Source: DATKPE01 sp035524335
Lineage (GTDB): Bacteria; Bacteroidota; Ignavibacteria; UBA10030; SZUA-254
Length of the DNA: 64,000 bases
Direction: 5' to 3'
NCBI GenBank assembly: GCA_035524335.1
Contig: DATKPE010000057.1
Span: 62,001 to 126,000 of the forward strand
Shown here: one piece after another, positions 34,624 to 43,727 of the stretch
Position numbering within the stretch: position 1 is the stretch's first letter
Layout: every line of letters starts with the position of its first letter
Notes under the pieces: generated by a model
Seen by the model: only the letters and a program-made list of their open reading frames with translations
Told to the model about the DNA's origin: nothing
Databases searched by the model: none
Translations under genes and position numbers: made by a program

Positions 34624-36423
34624 TTATTCATCTTCCATTGCCAGAACGGCAAGAAACGCTTCCTGGGGAATTTCCACCCTTCCCACCTGTTTCATACGTT
34701 TCTTCCCCTCCTTTTGTTTCTCCAGCAGTTTCCGTTTTCTGGAAATATCGCCGCCGTAACATTTTGCGAGAACGTTCTTTCTCATCGCCGAAATGGAATC
34801 GCGGGCGATGACCTTGCTCCCGATCGCCGCCTGAACCACCACCTCGAACATCTGCCGCGGAATGAGTTTCCGGAGTTTCGCGCAGAGCTTCTTGCCCCAC
34901 TCATATGCCTTGTCCCGGTGGACGATGGTGGAGAGAGCGTCGACCGATTCGTTGTTCAGTAGAATATCGAGCTTGACGAGATCGGAATCGCGGTATTCGA
35001 GAAATTCATAGTCGAGCGACGCATATCCCCGCGAGGTCGACTTCAGTTTGTCATAGAAGTCGAAGATGATCTCCGAAAGGGGGAGTTCGTACCGCAGATC
35101 GGCGCGGGTCGGATCGAGATAGGTGGTGTTCCGGTAGACGCCCCTCCGTTCGGTGCAGATTTTCATGATGTTGCCGATATATTCGGCCGGCGTGATGATC
35201 TGCGCGGTGATGAACGGCTCCGAGATGGTTTCGATTTCGCCGAGCGGCGGCATCAGCGCGGGGTTATCGACCAGCACGACGGACCGGTCCGTCCGGGTCA
35301 CCCTGTATTCGACGTTGGGAACGGTCGTGATGAGCTCCTGGCGGTATTCCCGCTCGAGCCGTTCCTGGATGATTTCCATGTGGAGAAGGCCGAGGAATCC
35401 CGCGCGGAATCCGAAACCGAGCGCCACCGATGTTTCGGGTTCGAAGATCAGCGATGCGTCGTTCATCCGGAGCTTTTCCAGCGAATCCCTCAGCTCGGAA
35501 AAATTGTCGGCATTGACGGGATAGAGACCGGCGAAGACCATCGGCTTCGCCTCCTTGTAACCGGGGAGCGGGGCATCCGCAGGCCGGTCGGCCGTGGTCA
35601 CGGTGTCGCCGACCTTGGTGTCGTGCACATCCTTCGCTCCGGGAATGAGGTAGCCGACGTTGCCGGCGGTCAGTTCCTTCGTCCGGATCCGGGTCATCTC
35701 GAGGATCCCGACCTCCTCCGCGTCGAACACCTTGTCGGTGGCAAAAAACCTGACGCGCTCCTTTTCCCGCAGTGTCCCGTCAAAGATCCTGATGTAGACG
35801 ATCGAGCCGCGGTAGCCGTCGAAAATCGAATCGAAGATCAGCGCCCGGAGCGGCGCCCCGGGATCGCCTTTCGGCGGCGGGATATGGCGGACGACCGCCT
35901 CCAGGATCTCATCGATGCCGAGTTTCATCTTCGCGCTGGCCAGGATGATATCCTCTTCCCTGCAGCCGATGAGGTCCATGATCTGATGTTTGACGGTATC
36001 GACCATGGCGCCGGGAAGGTCGATCTTGTTGATGACCGGGATGATCTCGAGGCCGGCGTCGATCGCCAGGTAGAGGTTGCTGATTGTCTGGGCCTCGACC
36101 CCCTGTGATGCGTCGACGACGAGGATCGCTCCCTCGCAGGCGTTCAGCGAACGCGAGACTTCATAGGAAAAATCGACATGCCCCGGCGTGTCGATGAGGT
36201 TGAGGGTGTACTGGTTACCGTCGGCCGCCCGGTATTGCATCTGGATCGCATGGAGCTTGATCGTGATCCCCCGTTCCTGTTCCAGCTCCATGTCGTCGAG
36301 CACCTGATTGGTCTTCATCTCCCGTTCGGTGATCGTGCCGGTGCGTTCCAGCAGACGGTCGGCGATCGTCGATTTCCCGTGATCGATGTGCGCTATGATG
36401 CAAAAATTCCGAAGAAATTCCAT
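34624..36423 (-). CDS. lepA: Elongation factor 4 (LepA) GTPase
   Basis: 599 residues from the ATG at 36423, matching the normal family length; the frame extends 91 codons further upstream but that part covers the promoter. N-terminal GTPase G1 AHIDHGKST, then G3 DTPGHVDFSYEV, G4 NKIDLPGA, and the LepA-specific C-terminal domain (GGDISRKRKLLEKQKEGKKRM). It acts on the ribosome under stress to back-translocate or assist elongation. Heads an operon with two signal peptidases and hemW, as is common in this group. Confidence 0.97.
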   Translation of the reverse strand: MEFLRNFCIIAHIDHGKSTIADRLLERTGTITEREMKTNQVLDDMELEQERGITIKLHAIQMQYRAADGNQYTLNLIDTPGHVDFSYEVSRSLNACEGAILVVDASQGVEAQTISNLYLAIDAGLEIIPVINKIDLPGAMVDTVKHQIMDLIGCREEDIILASAKMKLGIDEILEAVVRHIPPPKGDPGAPLRALIFDSIFDGYRGSIVYIRIFDGTLREKERVRFFATDKVFDAEEVGILEMTRIRTKELTAGNVGYLIPGAKDVHDTKVGDTVTTADRPADAPLPGYKEAKPMVFAGLYPVNADNFSELRDSLEKLRMNDASLIFEPETSVALGFGFRAGFLGLLHMEIIQERLEREYRQELITTVPNVEYRVTRTDRSVVLVDNPALMPPLGEIETISEPFITAQIITPAEYIGNIMKICTERRGVYRNTTYLDPTRADLRYELPLSEIIFDFYDKLKSTSRGYASLDYEFLEYRDSDLVKLDILLNNESVDALSTIVHRDKAYEWGKKLCAKLRKLIPRQMFEVVVQAAIGSKVIARDSISAMRKNVLAKCYGGDISRKRKLLEKQKEGKKRMKQVGRVEIPQEAFLAVLAMEDE

Positions 36424-36723
36424 GAGGCGGAGAAATCTGACTGATCTGTGATCCGATGCGTTAAATACAAATCCCGCTGTACCGAGCGGGATGGAAAAAT
36501 ATACTATTAAAAGCGTAGATTTGCAACGAATCCACTGCGCCCCGGGCGGAATACCCCATATCCGTCGTCCGATTGCCGGATCTCCTGCATACCGACGCGC
36601 CGATCTTGCAGAATTCTCTTTTTTTTCGCATGTTATGCTCGTTACCCCGAAACGGACGCCTCGTTCTTTATCCGATAACGCTTCAATCGAAACCATTTCT
36701 CCAATACAACCCGGAGCATTCAG
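36424..36723. other. 300-bp intergenic region: lepA leader and S46 upstream region
   Basis: Holds the divergent lepA promoter (36498-36526) and a hairpin at 36471-36492 (ATCCCGCT with AGCGGGAT, loop of six) that falls at the predicted 5' end of the lepA mRNA and is followed by TTTGTATTTAA. The right-hand 190 bases upstream of the S46 gene show no promoter that I recognise; a poly-T stretch lies near 36620. Short plus-strand ORFs here have no coding support. Confidence 0.6.
36498..36526 (-). promoter_or_regulatory. Predicted lepA operon promoter
   Basis: Minus strand: TTGCAA at 36526-36521, 17-bp spacer, TATATT at 36503-36498. Predicted start near 36491, giving a leader of about 68 bases that opens with the hairpin at 36471-36492. 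Confidence 0.75.
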
Positions 36724-38898
36724 ATGAAAACAACTCTGCGAATTTTACTGGCCGGCCTGTTCATCCTGGCGATCTTTCCCGCCTGGACTCCACCCGATGA
36801 AGGGATGTGGATGCCGACGCAACTCGGCAAGCTTCCCTGGAAGGAGATGGAACGGCACGGCATGAAGCTCACACCGGCACAGGTGTTCGACTCCTCCGCC
36901 ACCTGCCTGACCCGGGCGATCGTCCTGCTCCCCGGCGGGACCGGAAGCTTCGTCTCCGCCAGCGGTCTCATCATCACCAATCATCACATCGCCTTCGGCG
37001 GCATCCAGTCGATCAGTTCCGTCCAGGACGATTATCTCAAAAACGGCTTCAATGCCGCCTCGAAGGATCAGGAACTCTCGCTTCCGAGCTATACCGCCGA
37101 GATCGTCACGGACATCACCGACGTGACCGATCAGATCGTCAAAGGGCTGAGCGACACGATGAGCGCCACCAGCCGCGCCGAGGCCATCCGGACAGCCTCC
37201 CGGGAGATCGAATCTGCGCACCAGAAAAATGCCGACGGCGATACGCAGTTCAGGGTCTCGGAATTTTTCAACGGTGTCAAATTTTTCCTCTTCCGCACCA
37301 CCGTTCTGCGCGACATCCGGCTCGTGTACGCGCCTCCCGGCTCGATAGGCAACTACGGAGGCGAGGTCGACAACTGGATGTGGCCCCGTCACACCGGGGA
37401 TTTTGCGTTCCTCCGCGCCTACACAGCCCCCGACGGCAAGCACACAGCCTATGCGAAGGAGAACGTTCCGTACCATCCGACCTCGTTCCTGCCGGTGTCC
37501 AAAAAACCGATCGAGGAAAATTCCTTCGCGATGATCATGGGCTTCCCCGGACGGACCTTCCGGTACCGCACCGCGACGGAAATCCAGCTTTCGAAAGATG
37601 AGCTCCTGCCTCTGCAGATGAAACTCTTCAAGGACCGGATGACGATCATCGAGAATGCAGGGAAAAACAACCGCGCGGTCGAAATCAAATACGCCTCCTC
37701 CTACCGGGGGATCGCAAACACGGAGAAGAATATCGAAGGAACCCTCTTCGGCATGACGCATTCCGATATCCTCGGAGAACGCCACGCCCGCGAACAGCAG
37801 TTCACCGATTTTCTTTCCCACAATCCGGAGCTCGGGAAAAAATACGGCGAAGTCCTCAAACAGATCGCCGCTTCGTACGAGAAATACAAGACATTCGACC
37901 AGAAACAGATCGTTCTCGGCCAGCTCCTGAGCGGCGTCGGGCTGTTCAGCGTCGCCGCCAACCTGAACGACCTGGCTGCCAGCTTCAAAAAAGATTCGAG
38001 CGGCGCCGACAAACCCTCGGAGGCCAAACTGGCCGAGGTTAAACGCTCCGTGACGAACACCTTCAGGAACTACGACCAGGGCGTCGACAGGGAAATGCTG
38101 GTCACCCTCCTCTGGGATGCGCTCCAGCTTCCGGCCGATCAGCAGATCGACGTCCTTCGCCAACGGTTCGGTTCGGGAAAATCGGCGGATGAGCAGAAAG
38201 CCGCCGTGAGGGAATTTGCCGATCACCTCTGGAAAGAAACAAAACTCACCTCGCAGGACTACGTCACCAGCCTGCTCCAGCGGAGCGCAGACGATATGCG
38301 CAGTGACGAGGCGGCGCGGTTCGTCGCCGACCTTCAGAAGGAAAATGCACCGGTGACGGCCTCCTTCAACAGCTTCAACGCGGGCATGAACCGCCTCCGC
38401 TCCAGACTCATCGAAGCCTGGATGGCCTGGAAGGGATCCGACATGTATCCCGACGCCAACCGGAGCCTCCGCTTCACCTACGGCACCGTCAAACCGTATC
38501 GCCCGCGCGATGCCGTCCGGTACGATTATCTCTCAACCCTGAGCGGCGTGATCGAGAAGGAAACCGGCGAGGATCCCTTCATCGTCCCGGCCAAACTGCA
38601 TGACCTCTGGGCAAAAAAGGATTTCGGACCGTATACCGATCCGGCGACACACGACATCCCTGTGGCGTTTCTTGCGAACCTCGACATCACCGGCGGCAAT
38701 TCGGGCAGTCCCGTCATGAACGGCAACGGAGAACTGATCGGCGTCGCATTTGACGGCAACTGGGAAGCGGTGGTCGGAGATTACCTCTTTGTCGAACCGC
38801 TGAACCGCACCATCAGCGTCGATACGCGCTACGTCCTCTTTCTCCTCGACAAATTCTCAAACGCGAAAAACATCCTCGACGAGCTGGTAATCCGATAA
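36724..38898 (+). CDS. S46-family dipeptidyl-peptidase (DPP7-type)
   Basis: 724 residues with a signal peptide (about 1-20). S46 trypsin-like fold split by a helical domain: catalytic His in GLIITNHHIA (His87/88), Asp in the segment after NYGGEVDNWMWPRHTGDF, and Ser in DITGGNSGSPVMNGNGELIG. The N-terminal start of mature protein is PDEGMW, as in the family. The residue that sets P1 preference is Gly in AFDGNWEAV, as in DPP7, whereas DPP11 has Arg there; so cleavage after hydrophobic residues is predicted. It releases dipeptides from peptide N-termini in the periplasm for amino-acid use. Confidence 0.93.
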   Translation: MKTTLRILLAGLFILAIFPAWTPPDEGMWMPTQLGKLPWKEMERHGMKLTPAQVFDSSATCLTRAIVLLPGGTGSFVSASGLIITNHHIAFGGIQSISSVQDDYLKNGFNAASKDQELSLPSYTAEIVTDITDVTDQIVKGLSDTMSATSRAEAIRTASREIESAHQKNADGDTQFRVSEFFNGVKFFLFRTTVLRDIRLVYAPPGSIGNYGGEVDNWMWPRHTGDFAFLRAYTAPDGKHTAYAKENVPYHPTSFLPVSKKPIEENSFAMIMGFPGRTFRYRTATEIQLSKDELLPLQMKLFKDRMTIIENAGKNNRAVEIKYASSYRGIANTEKNIEGTLFGMTHSDILGERHAREQQFTDFLSHNPELGKKYGEVLKQIAASYEKYKTFDQKQIVLGQLLSGVGLFSVAANLNDLAASFKKDSSGADKPSEAKLAEVKRSVTNTFRNYDQGVDREMLVTLLWDALQLPADQQIDVLRQRFGSGKSADEQKAAVREFADHLWKETKLTSQDYVTSLLQRSADDMRSDEAARFVADLQKENAPVTASFNSFNAGMNRLRSRLIEAWMAWKGSDMYPDANRSLRFTYGTVKPYRPRDAVRYDYLSTLSGVIEKETGEDPFIVPAKLHDLWAKKDFGPYTDPATHDIPVAFLANLDITGGNSGSPVMNGNGELIGVAFDGNWEAVVGDYLFVEPLNRTISVDTRYVLFLLDKFSNAKNILDELVIR

Positions 38899-38922
38899 CC
38901 TGATGTTATTGAAGGAATTCCG

Positions 38923-38955
38923 AACCTCCGGGATATGCTCCCGGAGGTTTTTTTA
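38923..38955 (+). terminator. Rho-independent terminator of the S46 gene
   Basis: An 11-bp stem (AACCTCCGGGA with TCCCGGAGGTT, loop of five) at 38923-38949 followed by a T run reaching 38954. Confidence 0.9.
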
Positions 38956-39015
38956 TTCTCCCCGTTTACCTTCACTTGCTAGTTCATTAAATTCTGATTA
39001 ATATTCTCACTGAGC

Positions 39016-39045
39016 TTGATTTTGCCCGCCGGCCGGCCGTATATT
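39016..39045 (+). promoter_or_regulatory. Predicted promoter of the SdrD_B-repeat gene
   Basis: TTGATT at 39016-39021, 18-bp spacer with CCGGCCGGCC, TATATT at 39040-39045. Leader of about 85 bases to the ATG. Confidence 0.6.
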
Positions 39046-39136
39046 ATATCTGCACGGGAACCGATCCCGTCGCGTCACCTCGCACATCGCAAATTCTGAA
39101 CATGGCCATCATCCACCACAATCCAGAGAGGTCCGT

Positions 39137-42100
39137 ATGAAAGCTTCCCTTACACCGTTCTTCATCACGTTCCGTCGCCGCGTTCCCGCCTTCGGACTGG
39201 TCATGCTCATCGCATGTCTGTGGATCCTGCCCGTGACGATGTCCGCCGGAACATCCGACTATAAGATCCGGGAGCGGCAGATCCGCGCCGCAGAACAACT
39301 GCGCGAACATGCCCAGAGCGTCAAAAAGGAAATCGCACGCCAGAAAGCGCGCGCACAGAACGGGTATAAGCCCGACGTCGGCATCACCCTCAATCCCAAC
39401 AGCGTCACCTCGTCGCACATCTTCTTCTATGACGATTTCGACGCGAATACGCACGCATGGTCGACACAGCTTCTGAACGGCACAACCGATAACCTCTGGC
39501 ATCTCACCACGACCTCCTCCACGTCGCCCACGCACAGTTACTGGCTCGGCATCGAAGGGCAGGGAAATTACAACACCGGGAGGCGGATCAGCAATGCGCT
39601 TGTCTCTCCCCCCATCAGCCTTGCGGGGGCAACCGGCGCGGTAAAGCTCCTCTTTACCGAAAACTATTTCACCGAACTCGGATGGGACTACTGCATGGTC
39701 GACGTTTCGACCGACGGCACGACCTGGACCCATCTGCGGGGCGGCTACGGGTCCGCGCCTTCCGGCGACGGCAACGGCTGGCAGGTCGCCACGCTCGATC
39801 TCTCCGCCTATGCGAATCAGACCATCAGCATCCGTTTTTATTTTGACACCGGTGACTCGATCCTCAACGCCTTCACCGGCTGGTATGTCGACGACATCGT
39901 GATCTTCGATCAGGGCGGCGTCGTGATGGGAAGAAAATTCTTCGACGTGAACAACAACAGCCAGAAGGATCCCGGCGAACGGGGCGTGAAAGACTGGATG
40001 GTCACCGCCTCAGGCCCGATCACGATGCGGGCAAAGACAAACTACCGGGGACATTACGCCATGGAACTCCCCCTCGGATCGTATACCGTCGCCGAGACGT
40101 TCGAACCGAACTGGACGCAGACCTTCCCGATCGCCGGAACCTACAATGTGAATCTTGCGACGACGGATTCGGTGATCGACAGCATCTGGTTCGGGAACTA
40201 CATCCAGGCCAGCTTCATCAACGGGGTGGTTTTCAACGATCTCAATAACAACGGAGTCCATGATGCGGGCGACACGCTCCTGGCGAACTGGAAAATTCTT
40301 CTCTGCGACACCAGCGGGAACGTGCTCGACTACGATTATTCCGATTCCCTCGGGCAATACCAGCTCTACATCTATCAGCCGGGCACGTACGTTGTGCGCG
40401 AAGTCGAAAAGGCCGGCTGGCTGGAGACGCTTCCGACATCCGGATCGTACACGATCACGATCCCGAACCTCCATACAGTTTCCGACAGCAATAATTTCGG
40501 GGATTTCTATTCACCACTCACGAACTCGATCCTGGGCGAAACATTCAACGACCGCAACCGCAACCATCTGCTCGATGCAGGGGAAGTTGGGGCCGGCGGC
40601 TTCACCGTCCAGCTCTGGCGCAAAGGGAACGGCGTAAACTATTCGCTCTACAAACAGAAAGTAACCGATTCGAGCGGCCTTTATCAGTTCCTCAGCGTCC
40701 CGGCGGACACCTACAAGGTCAAGGAGGTTCCGCTCGAGGGATGGTGGCAGTCGATGCCCGATTCGAACTATCCGGTCATCCTCGCCTCCGGCGCGACGCT
40801 CGATTCTCTCGATTTCGGGAGCTATGAAATCGCCCCCGGGTCGGTGAGCGGAATGAGCTTCCACGACCGGAACAGCAACGGCATTCCGGATTCTGCGGAG
40901 GAGGGTCTTTCGGGCTGGCACATCATTCTGAACGGGACGACCTATTTCAACAAAGCCGAGAACCAGTCGGCCTATACCGACGGGAGCGGCGGATACACCA
41001 TCGGCAACCTCTGGCCGGGGACGTACACCGTTTCGGAGGTGTGGAAGAACGGATGGACGCAGACTTATCCGTTCAACCAGGGGGTGAACACGGTGGCGCT
41101 CGGACCGGAGGAAACCCGGACCGGTGTCAATTTCGGAAACGTCGACAGCGTCTATCTCGGTCTCTTCCGGACTTTCACCGTCGATTCGCTTGCGTACGCG
41201 GTCGACCTGAAAGGGGCGCACAAGCCGATCGCGCCGAAGAATATCTATTCCGAGTTCACCTTCGTCATTCACAACGGGTATCCCGATTCGTGCATATCCG
41301 TCACGGCGTCGCTCTCCCTGCCGTACGTCCCAGGATCGATCACCGTTTCGAAACCGGGGAATTTCCACGATCTCGGTGGGAAGTTCAAGAAATTCGAGTT
41401 CGATTTCAGTACGGACCTCGCGGCGTCCGACAGCGTCATGATTCACGGGCGCACATTGAAGCTGAAACCGGAAACGGTCACGGCGACGCTGAAACTGAAA
41501 GACAGCGCAAAGGCCAAATCCTCCCCGCCGTCCGGGATCGTCACCGTTTACCGGCTTCCGATGCCCGATGCGGTGAACGTCCTGCAGGGACTGGGCCCGG
41601 TGAGGGTCGGCCTCGGCGGACCGCACAGCGTCGTGCAGGCGACCTACAAGGATGTCATCAAGTCGCTCTTTGATGCGCACCACGGCGTGCACACCGGCGA
41701 CGCCCGCTGTCTCGACAAGTTCAGCAGCAAGCAGTCGATCAAGAAACAGCAGCCTTCCCTCCCGCCGACGAAGCAGAACAACAAGCTGTTCGCCGAGATG
41801 GACGCGCTCAGGATCAACATCATGGCGAGCGACGTCGGACTCATCCCGGGCGGCTTCGGCAATCTGGTGTATGATGAAGGAACGGGCTCTGCCAATCCGA
41901 TGAATGGCCTCACGATCCGGGAAATCGCCGCGAAAGCCGACACCTTCATGTCATCCTACAAGGACACGATCGGCAAGATGGCGTGCGCGATGCCGGGCGA
42001 TTTCAACATGCTTCCGGAAACACTCTATACGAAACTCCGGAACATCGACGCCGCGTTCTCGGGCGCCATCGATACGGTGCAGTGGAGCGGCAGTCTCGCG

Positions 42101-42514
42101 GAACTGGAACTGAAGGGCGTCCGGAAACTCGGCGACGTCGGCTTCCTCCGGTTCGATTCGGCGCGGATCCAGCCGGCGGCGTTCGCGTCACGCGCCATCG
42201 TCGAGATACCGCGGACGTTCACGCTCTATCAGAACTATCCGAATCCGTTCAATCCGACCACGACGCTGTCATTCTTCCTGGTCAACCCGGCCGTCGTCAC
42301 GCTGAAAATCTATAACATGCTCGGGCAGGAAGTCGCGACAGCGATCGACCGGCAGAGCATGGATTACGGCGAGCAGGAGGTGGTTTTCGACGCGAGCCGG
42401 TTTGCCTCCGGCGTCTATTTCTATCAGTTGAAGGCGGAAGTCCGGGCGGATGCGGACAACGGTGTGGCGGCGCAGACCTTCACCTCGGTGAAGAAAATGG
42501 TGCTCGTGAAATAA
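39137..42514 (+). CDS. T9SS-exported protein with SdrD_B-like repeats
   Basis: 1125 residues. A signal-like hydrophobic segment (about 15-35) follows a basic start. Residues about 100-265 look like a jelly-roll/MAM-like domain (WLGIEGQGNYNTGRRISNALVSPPI, GWYVDDIVIFDQGG). Four SdrD_B-like repeats follow, each starting with a pattern like GxxFxDxNxNGxxDxGE: GRKFFDVNNNSQKDPGERG, GVVFNDLNNNGVHDAGDT, GETFNDRNRNHLLDAGEVG and GMSFHDRNSNGIPDSAEEG. The Asp/Asn-rich start is the usual Ca2+ site. The C-terminus is a type A sorting domain (LYQNYPNPFNPTTTL ... YNMLGQEV ... SGVYFYQL ... KKMVLVK), so export by T9SS to the cell surface is expected. No enzymatic domain seen; probably structural or adhesive. 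Confidence 0.88.
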   Translation: MKASLTPFFITFRRRVPAFGLVMLIACLWILPVTMSAGTSDYKIRERQIRAAEQLREHAQSVKKEIARQKARAQNGYKPDVGITLNPNSVTSSHIFFYDDFDANTHAWSTQLLNGTTDNLWHLTTTSSTSPTHSYWLGIEGQGNYNTGRRISNALVSPPISLAGATGAVKLLFTENYFTELGWDYCMVDVSTDGTTWTHLRGGYGSAPSGDGNGWQVATLDLSAYANQTISIRFYFDTGDSILNAFTGWYVDDIVIFDQGGVVMGRKFFDVNNNSQKDPGERGVKDWMVTASGPITMRAKTNYRGHYAMELPLGSYTVAETFEPNWTQTFPIAGTYNVNLATTDSVIDSIWFGNYIQASFINGVVFNDLNNNGVHDAGDTLLANWKILLCDTSGNVLDYDYSDSLGQYQLYIYQPGTYVVREVEKAGWLETLPTSGSYTITIPNLHTVSDSNNFGDFYSPLTNSILGETFNDRNRNHLLDAGEVGAGGFTVQLWRKGNGVNYSLYKQKVTDSSGLYQFLSVPADTYKVKEVPLEGWWQSMPDSNYPVILASGATLDSLDFGSYEIAPGSVSGMSFHDRNSNGIPDSAEEGLSGWHIILNGTTYFNKAENQSAYTDGSGGYTIGNLWPGTYTVSEVWKNGWTQTYPFNQGVNTVALGPEETRTGVNFGNVDSVYLGLFRTFTVDSLAYAVDLKGAHKPIAPKNIYSEFTFVIHNGYPDSCISVTASLSLPYVPGSITVSKPGNFHDLGGKFKKFEFDFSTDLAASDSVMIHGRTLKLKPETVTATLKLKDSAKAKSSPPSGIVTVYRLPMPDAVNVLQGLGPVRVGLGGPHSVVQATYKDVIKSLFDAHHGVHTGDARCLDKFSSKQSIKKQQPSLPPTKQNNKLFAEMDALRINIMASDVGLIPGGFGNLVYDEGTGSANPMNGLTIREIAAKADTFMSSYKDTIGKMACAMPGDFNMLPETLYTKLRNIDAAFSGAIDTVQWSGSLAELELKGVRKLGDVGFLRFDSARIQPAAFASRAIVEIPRTFTLYQNYPNPFNPTTTLSFFLVNPAVVTLKIYNMLGQEVATAIDRQSMDYGEQEVVFDASRFASGVYFYQLKAEVRADADNGVAAQTFTSVKKMVLVK

Positions 42515-42534
42515 CGAGAGGAGTAATAACGCTG

Positions 42535-42569
42535 AAAGCCGGCTCCCGAACGGGGCCGGCTTTTTTTTT
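42535..42569 (+). terminator. Rho-independent terminator
   Basis: AAGCCGGCTCC at 42536-42546 pairs with GGGGCCGGCTT (one G-T pair) around a 5-6-base loop, followed by nine T. Ends the SdrD_B-repeat gene; the ABC permease gene on the other strand ends close by. Confidence 0.92.
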
Positions 42570-42590
42570 GCGCCTCCGGAGTATCGTCCG

Positions 42591-43727
42591 TCAGTTGAGG
42601 CGTTTCCGGAAACGGGCGATCGAGAGGGTGAGCACGGCCACGCCGATCAGAAAAAGCATGAGCGCCTGCGGCCAGAGCTCGGCAATGCCGGAACCCTTCA
42701 GGAAAATCGCCCGGTCGATCTCGAGAAAGTACCGGAGCGGGATGAGATAGGTCAGATACCGGATCCACCCCGGCATGTTTTCGATGGGAAAGGCGAACCC
42801 GGAGAGAAACATGAACGGCATGAAGAAGAAAAACTGCGCGATCATCATCGCCTGCTGCTGCGATTTTGCGACGGTCGAGATGAACAGCCCCAGGCCGAGG
42901 GTTGTCAGAATGAAGAGACCTGACAGACCGAAGAGAAGAGGCACACTGCCGACCAGCGGGACCTGGAACCAGTACCGGGCGATCGCCAGAACTGCCGCCA
43001 CATCGACGAAGCCGATGAGTGTGAACGGAATCAGCTTTCCGAGAATCAGCTGGTAAGGCTTGATCGGCGTGACCAGAAGCTGTTCGAGCGTGCCGATTTC
43101 CTTCTCCTTCACGACCCCGAGGGAGGTGAGCGTCATCGTGATGATCATCAGGACGAGCGCGACGACCCCGGGGACCATGAAATGCGAGCTCTTGAGGTCG
43201 GGGTTGAACCAGATCCGTGGCACCGGAACGATCGCGCCGATCCCCCTGCCCGTCCGGTACGCCGGGGAGCTGAGGAGAATATCCCCGGAATAGGTCGCCA
43301 CGATCTGGGTGGAATAGCCGAGGATGACGCTGGCGGTATTGGCGTCCGTCCCGTCGAGAATCATCTGGATCCGGACCGGCGTGTGCATCAGAAGATCGTT
43401 GCCGAATTTCACCGGGATCACCAGGATCACCGAGGCCCGGCCCCGTTCGATCAGCGGATCTCCCTCTTCCGGGGTCATCACGCTGTACCGCTCCGTGAAG
43501 TATCCCGAGTTGGTGAACGCCCTGACGAACGCGCGGCTGTCCGCGGTCCGGTCCTGATCGCAGACCACCATGTTGATATTGGTGATATCGGTCGTTGCGG
43601 CATAGCCCAGGAGGAGCACCTGCAGGACGGGCGCCATGATCGACACGGCCAGCATCCGACGGTCCTGCCGGATCTGGTAAAATTCCTTCCGGATGATCTC
43701 CCGGATGACCGCGATCCCGGTTCTCAT
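42591..43727 (-). CDS. ABC-2 type transport permease
   Basis: 378 residues. One N-terminal membrane helix (about 28-45), a large extracytoplasmic domain (about 50-175) and five C-terminal helices (LVLMIITMTLTSLGVVKEKEIGTLEQLLVTPI onwards), the YhhJ/ABC-2 arrangement. VVKEKEIGTLEQLLVTPI is the usual coupling segment. It works with the sister permease and the two ATPases to export hydrophobic compounds or drugs; the substrate cannot be told. Overlaps the sister permease by four bases. Confidence 0.92.
   Translation of the reverse strand: MRTGIAVIREIIRKEFYQIRQDRRMLAVSIMAPVLQVLLLGYAATTDITNINMVVCDQDRTADSRAFVRAFTNSGYFTERYSVMTPEEGDPLIERGRASVILVIPVKFGNDLLMHTPVRIQMILDGTDANTASVILGYSTQIVATYSGDILLSSPAYRTGRGIGAIVPVPRIWFNPDLKSSHFMVPGVVALVLMIITMTLTSLGVVKEKEIGTLEQLLVTPIKPYQLILGKLIPFTLIGFVDVAAVLAIARYWFQVPLVGSVPLLFGLSGLFILTTLGLGLFISTVAKSQQQAMMIAQFFFFMPFMFLSGFAFPIENMPGWIRYLTYLIPLRYFLEIDRAIFLKGSGIAELWPQALMLFLIGVAVLTLSIARFRKRLN

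Noticed and set aside
36491..36727. 78-codon plus-strand ORF upstream of the S46 gene
   Set aside because: It covers the lepA promoter, has no ribosome binding site, and its translation looks random.
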